Source: Leucobacter sp. cx-42
Lineage (GTDB): Bacteria > Actinomycetota > Actinomycetes > Actinomycetales > Microbacteriaceae
Length of the DNA: 64,000 bases
Direction of reading: 5' to 3'
Assembly (NCBI RefSeq): GCF_014529985.1
Contig: NZ_JACVMU010000001.1
Location: 248,001-312,000 of the forward strand
The position numbers and the translations under genes were made by a program. The notes under the pieces are model-generated. The model had not been told where the DNA came from. It did not search any database and saw only the letters and a list, made by a program, of their open reading frames with translations. This document shows, in pieces, positions 6,336 through 13,522 of this stretch (position 1 is its first letter; each line of letters starts with the position of its first letter).

Positions 6336-7063
6336 GCTGCGTCCTCCTCTCTTGCTTCACACGTGTTGCACGCGCCAAGGATCCACCGGTGAACATGCTC
6401 ACGGGCAGGCTTTGGGCGTGCAGCCTCAGCCGCCTCCCACGCTTCGAAGTCTTTGCGGTCAGCACCGCAGATGTGGCAGTTCTCGTCGTGAACCCATGAG
6501 GGATGTTTTCGACAATTCTTGGAAGGGGGCGCAGCCTCTCCCCCCTCAATGTCGTTAGATATTGAGGGGGGACGGGCCGGGTCGGGACGGGCCGGGTCGG
6601 GGGCACCGTTACGCTCATGGTTCGAACCGTTTTGTAACCCGGTTACACCCTCGGTTACGTCACGGTTACGATCCCTCCACTTCCTAAGCTTCTCCGCGTT
6701 CTTCTTCCGATCCGCTTGCAATTGAGCCTTCGTCGGCTGGTACTCGCCCCAATTGTGGAACTGCCAGTTGTAATCGAGTTGCGATTGAGTTGCACCTGAG
6801 TTGCATTCAAGTTGTGACCCAGTTGCATTCGAGTTGTGATCGAGTTGCACCCACAATCCGACCGCAACAAGCTGTTTCACGAGCAAGCTAGTACCACCCC
6901 ATTCCTCGATCATGTAGTCAGGAACGACACCATCCGTCTCCTGATCAGCGCACCATGAACCCGCTAGAGTCCACAGACCGAGGGCAGCAAGCCGATGCCT
7001 GCGTGGGATCTTGAGCAGCTTCCTTGACGCATGCAACTTGTCATCGACTTTGAACCAAGCCAC
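6332..7063 (-). CDS. Phage replication initiator (DnaD/winged-helix type) carrying iterons
   Basis: 243 residues from GTG 7063, with AAGGAGG 7 nt upstream. Residues 1-75 (AWFKVDDKLHASRKL..., GLWTLAGSW) match the N-terminal winged helix of phage replisome organisers. Residues about 73-103 are an 11-residue periodic stretch (QLDHNSNATGS, QLECNSGATQS, QLDYNW) that encodes eight 11-bp DNA repeats. A basic helix (KKNAEKLRKWRDRNRD), a DPARP duplication and a zinc-ribbon-like end (CRKH, CHICG, CNTC) follow. As in lambda O, the initiator gene probably contains its own origin. Confidence 0.75.
   Translation of the reverse strand: MAWFKVDDKLHASRKLLKIPRRHRLAALGLWTLAGSWCADQETDGVVPDYMIEEWGGTSLLVKQLVAVGLWVQLDHNSNATGSQLECNSGATQSQLDYNWQFHNWGEYQPTKAQLQADRKKNAEKLRKWRDRNRDVTEGVTGLQNGSNHERNGAPDPARPDPARPPSISNDIEGGEAAPPSKNCRKHPSWVHDENCHICGADRKDFEAWEAAEAARPKPAREHVHRWILGACNTCEAREEDAA
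6640..6669. repeat. Three CGGTTAC repeats, spacing 12 and 11 bp
   Basis: CGGTTAC occurs at 6640, 6652 and 6663 on the + strand, inside the initiator gene and about 100 bp from the main iteron array. The first copy also forms a GTAAC/GTTAC inverted pair with 6634-6646. Confidence 0.55.
6765..6852. repeat. Eight 11-bp iterons; candidate phage origin
   Basis: Eight contiguous 11-bp units with consensus GAGTTGNNNNN on the + strand: 6765, 6776, 6787, 6798, 6809, 6820, 6831 and 6842. AGTTG is invariant in all eight. The 11-bp period puts every unit on the same DNA face. Location inside the initiator gene parallels lambda-type origins. Confidence 0.8.
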
Positions 7064-7067
7064 CCTT

Positions 7068-7229
7068 CTACCTCCTTCCTGTTGTGATGTGCCAGCAGCC
7101 AGTCACTGGGCACTTGTAAGTACGGGCAAGGCCGCGCCCAGTGCGTAACGCATGATTGAACGCGGCCTTGCGAGACTTGAAACGCTGCTTCTGAATGCCA
7201 GCACGAGTCCGGCAACGGCAGCTAGACAC
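7068..7229 (-). CDS. Small zinc-ribbon protein, GTG start
   Basis: 53 residues from GTG 7229, overlapping the HNH gene's stop, which favours it over ATG 7289. It has SSCRC at the N terminus, a basic helix RFKSRKAAFNHAL, and KCPVTGCWHITTG near the end, a recurring mini zinc ribbon of actinophages. Its stop lies in the initiator's ribosome binding site, indicating tight coupling. Confidence 0.65.
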   Translation of the reverse strand: MSSCRCRTRAGIQKQRFKSRKAAFNHALRTGRGLARTYKCPVTGCWHITTGRR

Positions 7230-7590
7230 GAGTGATCCCGCCTTCGTCGTCGAGTAGTACAAGGTCGCCCTGGTACAGGAATGGCACATCGATCGGGTAC
7301 ATCAGCCCGTTACGTCGAACAAGCCACCCGTTCTCGTACGCTGTTGCCCGGTCTGACTCAACTTTGCCGTGGCACCCGGTCGTACCGGATCCGCACAACA
7401 CCACACCATTCGCGGGCTTACCTACCCAGGAGAGGCGTGTGCCGCCCATGCCGCGCGGTGAACGGTGATGAATCGACCACGACCGGCCACGTTCGTGAAA
7501 GTGCAGACCACGTGAACAGATCGCACAAGACCCGTGATCACGCGACCAAATCACATCAACGACCGCGGGCGAGAACTTCCCGTCACTCAC
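7222..7590 (-). CDS. HNH endonuclease
   Basis: 122 residues from GTG 7590, which overlaps the upstream TGA. HNH core: CAIC (zinc ligands), SIHHRSPRGMGG (the catalytic His pair region), N in PANGVVLCG, and a closing TGCHG. Such phage HNH proteins nick or cut DNA. Here, in the early region, a role in recombination or as a homing-type enzyme is possible. A terminase-associated role is less likely because no packaging genes are near. Confidence 0.8.
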   Translation of the reverse strand: MSDGKFSPAVVDVIWSRDHGSCAICSRGLHFHERGRSWSIHHRSPRGMGGTRLSWVGKPANGVVLCGSGTTGCHGKVESDRATAYENGWLVRRNGLMYPIDVPFLYQGDLVLLDDEGGITRV

Positions 7591-7798
7591 GATGTCGCCA
7601 GATGTTCGCAACGGCTCTGCTGATACTTTCCATGAACGCACGCCACGCACTCGGCTTCGCTACCGGTTCACGTTCAGCCCGTTCACCAGGCGTCTCGGCA
7701 TGGGTCCGATCCCACGCAGCAACACAGCGACGGTTCGTGTCAGCGATGATGCGAGCACGCACAGCGTCAAGCTCAGCCTTATAGTCGAAACCGCTCAT
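7583..7798 (-). CDS. Small helical phage protein
   Basis: 71 residues, charged and helical (YKAELDAVRARIIADTNRR; AFMESISRAVANIWRH). Both ends overlap neighbours by 4-8 nt. No recognised domain. Confidence 0.6.
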   Translation of the reverse strand: MSGFDYKAELDAVRARIIADTNRRCVAAWDRTHAETPGERAEREPVAKPSAWRAFMESISRAVANIWRHRE

Positions 7799-8328
7799 TC
7801 CGCACCCATGAGACGTTCGTTGTAGTCTTCCAGCGCTGCGTGGAACTCAGATGCCTTAATCTCTGCCCAGCCGCCTTCAACCGGGAACAGGTCTGATGCC
7901 TGGATCGTGGTACCCGAGTAGGCAACACCGTCAAGGACAATCAGTGTCGGGTTTCCAACACGCATCATTCCGTCGCTGTCAGAAACGCCTGTCAGCAGGT
8001 CGGGCACTCCTGGGACTTTCTCTGGTTGGTGCACGAGCGCTTCAAATTCGGAATTCAACGGATTGTTCGCGTATGGAATCCAGCCGTTTGCGGTTCGGTG
8101 AGCTTTCTTCCACCGCCCACTTGTTGGCTTCTCGTTGCTGGCGATTCCGGTGCAGCGGTAGCCGGCGAACGTTGAGTAGTAGAAGTTGCCGTCCTGGTCG
8201 CCATGTTTCTTAGCGAATTCAGTGGCACGGTCACGCACTTCAGCTTTTGCAGCCTTGTTGCGTTCGATTACCGCGATCACGCCGCTATCGGTAGTGCTCG
8301 CAAACACGGGGAATAGGCGTTTGCTCAT
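7795..8328 (-). CDS. Phage protein of unknown function
   Basis: 177 residues from ATG 8328, where ATGA overlaps the small gene upstream; AGGCGG is a weak ribosome binding site. Features: FYYSTFAGYRCTGIA, then TSGRWKK, and a C-terminal part with LIVLDGVAYSGTT. It looks like a soluble alpha/beta protein. No family recognised. Confidence 0.6.
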   Translation of the reverse strand: MSKRLFPVFASTTDSGVIAVIERNKAAKAEVRDRATEFAKKHGDQDGNFYYSTFAGYRCTGIASNEKPTSGRWKKAHRTANGWIPYANNPLNSEFEALVHQPEKVPGVPDLLTGVSDSDGMMRVGNPTLIVLDGVAYSGTTIQASDLFPVEGGWAEIKASEFHAALEDYNERLMGAE

Positions 8329-8471
8329 GCCACACCGCCTACTGCTCGTGCCGTGTGGCATGGGAACGATGTGCGGCAATGAGCACACACCGTGAGATCG
8401 CCGCTCACCTGTTCCTTCGCGTGCAGAGCCTTCACCGCTTTGAACGCAAGCATGATCTCTTCGTCAATCAA
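8325..8471 (-). CDS. Very small CxxC phage protein, TTG start
   Basis: 48 residues beginning at TTG 8471 with GGAGG 4 nt upstream and ending in an ATGA overlap with 8328. The sequence runs IDEEIMLAFKAVKALHAKEQ, then CAHC and one further Cys near residue 38. Helix plus half zinc ribbon. Start signal, coupling and composition all support a real gene that length filters would miss. Confidence 0.6.
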   Translation of the reverse strand: MIDEEIMLAFKAVKALHAKEQVSGDLTVCAHCRTSFPCHTARAVGGVA

Positions 8472-8510
8472 GATTCCTCCAATGGTTTTGTCGTGCACTT
8501 GCACGCATGA

Positions 8511-8545
8511 GAAAGGCCCGAACTGGTTTCACACCAGCCCGAGCC
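8511..8545 (-). terminator. Intrinsic terminator inside leftward operon
   Basis: GGCCCGAACTGGT (8515-8527) pairs with ACCAGCCCGAGCC (8533-8545) through 13 bp including three G-U wobbles (in the leftward RNA). Read leftward it is followed by TTTCT. It separates the recombination genes from the HNH/replication genes. Confidence 0.65.
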
Positions 8546-8582
8546 TGAACAAGCACTGCAACTAGGCAGCGGGAAGTAGCGA

Positions 8583-9434
8583 CTACTCATCAACTGGTGC
8601 CGCTTCTGTGTAGACCGCCTGCGCCGCGGCATGCCGGTCGAGGCCAAGAGAACGCCAAAGCCAGTCGATGCCCTTCGTGTCGAAGTCCTCGATGTCCATT
8701 CGTTCTGGCATTTTGTGGATCACTGAGCGGGCGCCAGTAAGTGTTGCCTGGCCTCGAGTTGGCATTTCGATAATTGCGTCAACGTCGTATGCGAGGTTGC
8801 GTTGGCCTTTGACCTTGTCCTGTTTTGCCGCTGTCGGCTGCCCGCGGTCGTTCATCACGGTCGTGGTGTCCATACGGGCAGTGATGATCACTGGCCCGTT
8901 GTGTGCTCGAAGCGCACGCAGAAAGCTGTTCCATTCGCCAGTGACCTGGTTCCACAAGTCCATGCCGACAATCGGTTCACCCGTGTTCTTGTTGATCGAT
9001 CCGCGTTGACGAGCCATCCACGTTGCTTTGTCGCGCAACGTGTCCCAGATGACCGTGCCAGAGTCCACAACGATCAGGTTTGGTTTGCCGTCTTCGTGTG
9101 GCTGCTCGACCACTGCCCTGGTGAGCTGCTGCAGCCCAGTCAGTGTTCCGTCGTACTCAACGATCTCGAATCGTGCGCCTGGGATCGCGCCGTACTCGTC
9201 TGGGTCTTTCTCACCGAAGCCGAGCCAGAACGCGCGACCGATCAGCGCCGAGCTCGACGCGAGCGCAGCGTGATAGCTCTTACCTGTCTTCTCACGCCCA
9301 GCCAGAAGGATCACCGGCCATGACGGCAGTCCTGAAGGTTTACGTGTCACGAGTGTCGGCGGGGCTGGCTTTGCCCGCTTTGCTGCCTGCACTGGTGTCG
9401 GCTGCTGTGGTTGCTGGTTCAGAATGTCACTCAT
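8583..9434 (-). CDS. Phage RecA-fold ATPase (Sak4/AAA_24-like), recombination
   Basis: 283 residues. A Pro/Gln-rich start is followed by Walker A GREKTGKS (residues 46-53) and Walker B LIVVD (120-124). A later segment with VIITARMDTTTV and GQRNLAYDVDAIIEM is typical of phage nucleotide-binding RecA-like proteins. Sak4-type proteins promote single-strand annealing with SSB. The partner exonuclease directly upstream overlaps it by 4 nt, so the two probably form the phage's recombination pair. An alternative is a helicase-loader-like role. Confidence 0.8.
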   Translation of the reverse strand: MSDILNQQPQQPTPVQAAKRAKPAPPTLVTRKPSGLPSWPVILLAGREKTGKSYHAALASSSALIGRAFWLGFGEKDPDEYGAIPGARFEIVEYDGTLTGLQQLTRAVVEQPHEDGKPNLIVVDSGTVIWDTLRDKATWMARQRGSINKNTGEPIVGMDLWNQVTGEWNSFLRALRAHNGPVIITARMDTTTVMNDRGQPTAAKQDKVKGQRNLAYDVDAIIEMPTRGQATLTGARSVIHKMPERMDIEDFDTKGIDWLWRSLGLDRHAAAQAVYTEAAPVDE

Positions 9435-10327
9435 CGCATTGCGTCCATTTCTTCACTGAGTTCGTCTTGGTATCGGTTGACCGCCCACGGCGGCGGCGAA
9501 GCGGTCTTAACGCCAGCCGGGTAGCCCGGCCACACTCCACTCTCGAGCGACTGGATGAGTCGACGGCGTGCAGCGTACGCGCGCACGTGCCCCATGTCTT
9601 TCCAGTCCTGGTTGAGTTGGATCACGTTGACGTTGTACGGCGGCACATTCTCGACAGCGATGAACAGCATGTCTTTGATGTGATCGATGCCGACAATCTC
9701 AGCAAGATCCATGTAGTGGCCGTATTGCACGTCGTACTGCCGATCTTCGATAGCGCGCGTGAACCCCTTGAGAGAAGCGTCCATCGCGGTCTTGAGATCC
9801 AGTGCGACATGATGATCATCTGGCATGAAGTCGAAGCGGCTCCGCAGCGGCAACCCCGTCTCGGGGCACACCCCGAAGCACGACACCTCAGGGCTTCCAG
9901 CCTGCTCGAGCGCGGGCCCGCAGTCTGGGTGCAGGCGAATATTGTCAGCCATCGTCGTGATTGCTTTGAGCTCGTCTTCACTCACGATGATCAGACCAGC
10001 GGCTTCTTGCTCCGCGATCCACGACTGCGCATCCTTGCCTGTGGAACGCCTCCCGCTAGCAGTCAGCATGTCATCAGGCCACGGCGCGGTAACGTCACGC
10101 CCCTCGAGCACGAGCGCATGAGTGGCCGTGCCAATATCCATCGCGCGGGTGCGCTTGCTGTTTCCCTTGTTGTATTCCCAGTCGTAGTGCGCCGCAGATT
10201 TGAGAATCGCTTTCGCACCAGACGACGAGAACTCCGCAAGACGGAATTGCTCGAACTCGCCATGCCCGTGGTATTCATCCTCGGACATGCCGTAGACAAC
10301 GCCTTCTCGATTCATGAGCTCGCTCAC
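9431..10327 (-). CDS. PD-(D/E)XK exonuclease, phage recombination (DUF3799/RecE-like)
   Basis: 298 residues. It opens with GMSEDEYH and SSSGAKAILKSAAHYDW, the classic start of the PDDEXK_12 family related to exonuclease VIII. Catalytic candidates are H70 (IGTATH), E147, D166 (RSRFDF) and D177-L-K179 (ALDLKT). The C-terminal AYAARRRLIQ helix is basic. The family resects dsDNA ends to leave ssDNA for annealing. It precedes the ATPase in the operon by a 4-nt overlap. Confidence 0.87.
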   Translation of the reverse strand: MSELMNREGVVYGMSEDEYHGHGEFEQFRLAEFSSSGAKAILKSAAHYDWEYNKGNSKRTRAMDIGTATHALVLEGRDVTAPWPDDMLTASGRRSTGKDAQSWIAEQEAAGLIIVSEDELKAITTMADNIRLHPDCGPALEQAGSPEVSCFGVCPETGLPLRSRFDFMPDDHHVALDLKTAMDASLKGFTRAIEDRQYDVQYGHYMDLAEIVGIDHIKDMLFIAVENVPPYNVNVIQLNQDWKDMGHVRAYAARRRLIQSLESGVWPGYPAGVKTASPPPWAVNRYQDELSEEMDAMR

Positions 10328-10620
10328 CAGTCCTCCCTTCCCCCGTCTACGAGACAGTCAATGTGTTGTGATTCGTTCCACGCCAAGACCTCATCAGCCT
10401 CAACATCCTCGGTTGTGCGTCCGTCAGGCCGCCCGTCACCTTCTTGCAGGTATGGACTGATCTGAGCAGCGTGCTTCTTCGGCTGTCGCTTGTTCTCGTC
10501 ACGATTCGGGCAGTCCTTGTTTCCCTCGTTAGCGTGCGGGGTGAAGCACAACCCGCACATGTGACCCTTCCGACGCAGCGGCTTTACTGGCTTGTTGCTG
10601 TTACACACGTCACTACGCAT
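10324..10620 (-). CDS. Small Cys-rich phage protein
   Basis: 98 residues. The first third is basic with C6 and CGLCF plus a later Cys in NKDCPNRD, a possible zinc site. The rest is acidic with DVEADEVLAW. The ATG overlaps the previous gene by 8 nt and the stop overlaps the exonuclease start. It may be an exonuclease accessory protein, judged only from position. Confidence 0.6.
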   Translation of the reverse strand: MRSDVCNSNKPVKPLRRKGHMCGLCFTPHANEGNKDCPNRDENKRQPKKHAAQISPYLQEGDGRPDGRTTEDVEADEVLAWNESQHIDCLVDGGREDW

Positions 10621-11020
10621 CAGCCGCCTCCGGCCAAATACGACGACCAGCGGTGATCGTGCCTCGTGCGTTTCCGTTGCTCTTCACATCGACACCCCAC
10701 GGTCTGAACGTCGAGTAGCCATCAACGACCTGCGCTGTTTCAAGAGCCCCTGACTCGAGCAGCCACACTTCGCCAGGCTTCGCCTCGTGCCACGGCTTCG
10801 GCTCATGCGCTGTGAAATAGTCGCGAGCTGCTGACCGGTACAGCTGAGGGACACCAGAGTCGATGTCCACTTCTTCTTTCAGTACCTGCCAGGTGACGCC
10901 AGTCCGTTCATCAAGCACACGAACACGGCCTTCACCGAGCGGGTAAACGACGAGGTTCTCACCCTCAGGCCAGCGCCACCGTGAGCATTGCTCGTCCCAT
11001 TCATCACGCGTTACCGTCAT
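10613..11020 (-). CDS. Phage protein, unknown
   Basis: 135 residues from ATG 11020, chosen for AAGGAGG 7 nt upstream and the ATGA overlap with the small gene before it. Beta-rich, Trp-rich sequence (EWDEQCSRWRWPEG, GVTWQVLKEE, GEVWLLESGALETAQVVDGYSTFRPWG). No membrane segment. Function unknown. Confidence 0.65.
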   Translation of the reverse strand: MTVTRDEWDEQCSRWRWPEGENLVVYPLGEGRVRVLDERTGVTWQVLKEEVDIDSGVPQLYRSAARDYFTAHEPKPWHEAKPGEVWLLESGALETAQVVDGYSTFRPWGVDVKSNGNARGTITAGRRIWPEAADA

Positions 11021-11139
11021 TTGCTTTCCTCCTTGAATCCGAGCCACACCAGCAGGAGTGGCACATACTTTTCGCACACCATGAACACGACCGGTGCAGC
11101 ACCAAGCGCGAGATGTGACAACACATAACCGGTAGTCAT
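11017..11139 (-). CDS. 40-aa single-pass membrane protein
   Basis: Starts at ATG 11139 with AAGGGG 6 nt upstream and ends in a TGA that overlaps ATG 11020. Residues 5-20 and 25-34 are hydrophobic (YVLSHLALGAAPVVFMV; YVPLLLVWLGF) and the end is charged (KEESK). One or two short membrane helices. A regulatory or immunity role is possible, but the sequence does not tell. Confidence 0.55.
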   Translation of the reverse strand: MTTGYVLSHLALGAAPVVFMVCEKYVPLLLVWLGFKEESK

Positions 11140-11177
11140 CAGCGACCCCTTCTCTGTCGAAACTTGTGTGAGATCGG

Positions 11178-11417
11178 CTAACCAGCAGCAATCTCACGCC
11201 CGACATTCCCCATCAACCCCGCAGTGAGAAGGTTGTGAATCGCGTCCTCACCAGTGGGATCCGAATACGTGATCACTGACGGCATCGTGAACGTCTCAAC
11301 CACGACCGGGAACCACGGCGCAGAAACAATATGACGCGCATACTGCTTCGAACGCCGCGCCGAGTACCCCATATCGAGTGCGAGCTTCTTCAAAAACGTT
11401 TCGGTAATTTTGGGCAC
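11178..11417 (-). CDS. Small phage protein, GTG start
   Basis: 79 residues from GTG 11417 preceded by GAAAGGGG. The longer start at 11495 would run back close to the divergent gene. Basic helix (ITETFLKKLALDMGYSARRSKQYARHIV) and a Gly-rich end. Possibly DNA-binding. Function unknown. Confidence 0.5.
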   Translation of the reverse strand: MPKITETFLKKLALDMGYSARRSKQYARHIVSAPWFPVVVETFTMPSVITYSDPTGEDAIHNLLTAGLMGNVGREIAAG

Positions 11418-11536
11418 GACAAACGCCCCTTTCGGCTTAACGTCGCCCGCGCCGAAGCACGGATACGACAAGTTGGTTTTGGGTGCACAAAGCACCGGTA
11501 GGGTCGAAACCCTCGAAAAGTGGCTACGGTTTAGCT

Positions 11537-12160
11537 ATGACCATCGAAATGGGCGGGTTTCTGATCTCCGCAATAGTCGCTATCGCTTCGTTACTCGCGT
11601 CCTGGGCTGCCCACCGCAGTGCGAAGAAGGCGAACGACAAGGCAGAAGCTGCGAACGAGATCGCGGGGGATGCGCTCGAAGCCGCTCACCGTTCCAATCA
11701 GATAGCCGTAGAAGCGAACCGCATTGCAGAAGAGGCGAACGCGCTCATCGAACGGCAGATTACTGTTCAAAACAGCGAGTCCACAGTCAAGTGGGAAGGC
11801 CACTGGCACGAACCCGGAATGTACCGGCTCGTAAACACTGGCCACGAGCCAGCCATCGACGTAACCGCGAGGATCACCGTTGATGAGGTTCAAGGCGAGC
11901 GGCAAGCGAAACTTGTTGGGATCGGTGAACATATCGATGTGTGGCTCCCCGAAATCCGAGACGAGTGCTTGAGGGAACAGGTACCTCCCGCCCGGCCCGA
12001 GACGGGCCACCCATTTGCTGCGCGTCTCGCTGCCGCTCAAGCGGTGAGCATGGTTCAGCAGTTCCATTTCATTGAAGAGCATGTTGTCTTCTCCACGGAG
12101 CTTGGCAAGAAGGTTGTCTACAGCCAAGATCACCGTCTCGCTAGCATTCAGCCCGACTGA
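11537..12160 (+). CDS. Membrane-anchored coiled-coil protein
   Basis: 207 residues from ATG 11537. One membrane helix (about residues 6-24) is followed by an Ala/Glu/Lys/Asn heptad-rich coiled coil (25-75; AAHRSAKKANDKAEAANEIAGD...). A beta-rich domain follows with KWEGHWHEPGMYRLVNTGHEPAIDV, reminiscent of cytosolic domains seen in phage-borne membrane proteins. It runs against the early operon and fills the gap between 11417 and the Rha-like gene, so it is likely expressed in the lysogen. An exclusion or defence role is inference. Confidence 0.75.
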   Translation: MTIEMGGFLISAIVAIASLLASWAAHRSAKKANDKAEAANEIAGDALEAAHRSNQIAVEANRIAEEANALIERQITVQNSESTVKWEGHWHEPGMYRLVNTGHEPAIDVTARITVDEVQGERQAKLVGIGEHIDVWLPEIRDECLREQVPPARPETGHPFAARLAAAQAVSMVQQFHFIEEHVVFSTELGKKVVYSQDHRLASIQPD

Positions 12161-12165
12161 GTCGC

Positions 12166-12957
12166 TCATGCCGTCACCGCCTGAGCCACGAGGTCAGCAG
12201 TCTTGCCGTACAACCGCGCGATAGCCACCGCACCAGCAGGCGTGATCTTCAACGTGTGCATCACCTCGCCCTTGAAACGTGGCGCGTTATGGTTCGGCAC
12301 AGGTGTGAAGTATCGCGTCTTCTTCGAATCAGCAGAGTACCTGGCCGCAGTCTCCTTCTCCTGCTTCGACTCAGACCAACGTGTCATGTACTCCGCATAG
12401 ATCCACTTCCGAGCAAGCAAGTCAGAACGCAACTCCCCCTCAGTCATGCCGAGCGACTTCGCCACGTTCCGCAGCAAACGCAGATCACCGTCAGCAACGA
12501 ACGTCTCCACATACGCAACCTTCGGCGCGTCCCGCTCAGCCTGCAGCTCAAGCCGCTCCTTGGTCTCGACCGTAAGAGCGAGTTCACGAAGCGCGTCCGC
12601 ATACGAGACAGGCAGTGCCGGTGCGGCGAGCGCCTGACGCATCGCGTAGAACTGCTTCACGAGTTCGACCTTGAATGCACGGACAACATCACTGTTGCGC
12701 ATGAACGTGACAAGCAAGGTTGCCTGCTGTTCGTTCAGTAGCGCATAAATGGTGTCGCCGCCGCCATGCTGGCCAGGCACTCTTGGTGCGATTTCAAATC
12801 CGACCAAGCCGAATGCCTCGAAGTCGCCCAGGTTGTCGCGAATGACTCGAAGCACTGAAGCGTGCTGCGTATCGGTGCGACCAGCAACGATCAGCGATGA
12901 AACTCGAAGTTCACCGTCCGCGTGCTCGATGATGTTGATAGTCTGTACCTCAGACAT
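12166..12957 (-). CDS. Rha/Ant-type phage regulatory protein
   Basis: 263 residues. The N-terminal part (residues 1-110) has the Rha pattern: DTQHASVLRVIRDNLGDFEAFG, then YALLNEQQATLLVTFMRNSDVVRAFKVELVKQF. The C-terminal part (135-263) resembles the KilAC/ANT domain (VETKERLELQAERDAPKVAYVETFV, LRNVAKSLGMTEGELRSDLLARKWIY). Such proteins are early regulators or antirepressors that interfere with lysogenic repression or host functions. Fourth-last position before the immunity region fits. Confidence 0.88.
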   Translation of the reverse strand: MSEVQTINIIEHADGELRVSSLIVAGRTDTQHASVLRVIRDNLGDFEAFGLVGFEIAPRVPGQHGGGDTIYALLNEQQATLLVTFMRNSDVVRAFKVELVKQFYAMRQALAAPALPVSYADALRELALTVETKERLELQAERDAPKVAYVETFVADGDLRLLRNVAKSLGMTEGELRSDLLARKWIYAEYMTRWSESKQEKETAARYSADSKKTRYFTPVPNHNAPRFKGEVMHTLKITPAGAVAIARLYGKTADLVAQAVTA

Positions 12958-12968
12958 TGATTGCCCTC

Positions 12969-13274
12969 CTAGGCGTTTATGTTCTGGCCCGTGGCTGCAA
13001 CCACGGGCTTTTCTTCTTCCATGAGGCCCTCATCGAGCCAAGTGAGTACGTCGCGCCGGTAGTACCGGTAAAGCTTCGTCCCTGGGGCTTTCGAGAACCG
13101 CGGCCCCGTGCAGTCGCCGTTCGGCCATGTCTTGCGCCACCGCTCGAGCGTCTTCGGGTCTAACTCGAGGTGCTCAGCCAGCTTCGGTGCCGACATGATG
13201 GGCGGTAGATCCTCAAACCCATCAGGAGCCCGTTTCCCATCGCGCACTTCATCAAGGCTGGTGATGGTGGCCAT
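12969..13274 (-). CDS. Excisionase-like helix-turn-helix protein
   Basis: 101 residues from ATG 13274 (GAGGG about 6 nt upstream). Central HTH: SAPKLAEHLELDPKTLERWRKTWPNGDCTGPRFSKAPGTKLYRYYRRDVLTWLD, the winged MerR/HTH_17 fold shared by excisionases and DNA-bending proteins. Acidic tail. It overlaps the upstream Cro-like gene by 115 nt in another frame. A later in-frame ATG at 13196 would reduce this but lacks a good ribosome binding site. Confidence 0.8.
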   Translation of the reverse strand: MATITSLDEVRDGKRAPDGFEDLPPIMSAPKLAEHLELDPKTLERWRKTWPNGDCTGPRFSKAPGTKLYRYYRRDVLTWLDEGLMEEEKPVVAATGQNINA

Positions 13275-13522
13275 CGCGCTGCCCTCGCTGGCTGCAGCGG
13301 GCGAGTGAACTCAGGTGGGGTCAGCGTCCATGGCGCTACGCCCAGTACATCGGACAGCAAGAAGAGTTCGCGGAACGTGAACTCTGTCTTCCCTGAAAGC
13401 TTTCGGTTCAGAGTTGGGTAAGGAATTCCGGTTTCATCAGAAATGGAACGCTTCGATCGACCTGATTGGCCGATGGCTTCTCGCACCGCCTTCGCGGTGC
13501 TTTCCGTGACGTGATTGCTCAT
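13160..13522 (-). CDS. Cro-like HTH repressor with out-of-frame tail
   Basis: 120 residues. Residues 1-70 form an XRE-type HTH (KRSISDETGIPYPTLNRKLSGKTEFTFRELFLLSDVLGV). Residues 71-120 are Pro/Arg/Ser-rich and read through the start of the excisionase gene in a different frame, so the functional part is probably the first 75 residues. The ATG sits at the predicted transcription start (TTGACA at 13553-13558, TAGATT at 13529-13534), hence a leaderless mRNA. It is the first gene of the leftward operon, the position of Cro. Confidence 0.75.
   Translation of the reverse strand: MSNHVTESTAKAVREAIGQSGRSKRSISDETGIPYPTLNRKLSGKTEFTFRELFLLSDVLGVAPWTLTPPEFTRPLQPARAARWPPSPALMKCAMGNGLLMGLRIYRPSCRHRSWLSTSS

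Noticed and set aside
6765..6852. CRISPR-like or minisatellite reading of the 11-bp array
   Set aside because: Units are contiguous with no spacers and too short for CRISPR. A plain minisatellite would not usually hold an exact 11-bp period within a coding gene of non-matching phase, and the initiator context favours iterons.
11591..12169. 192-codon minus-strand ORF whose ATG overlaps the stop of the Rha-like gene
   Set aside because: It is antisense to a clearly coding + strand gene with membrane helix and coiled coil (11537-12160). The start/stop coupling is tempting, but no domain or consistent composition supports it.
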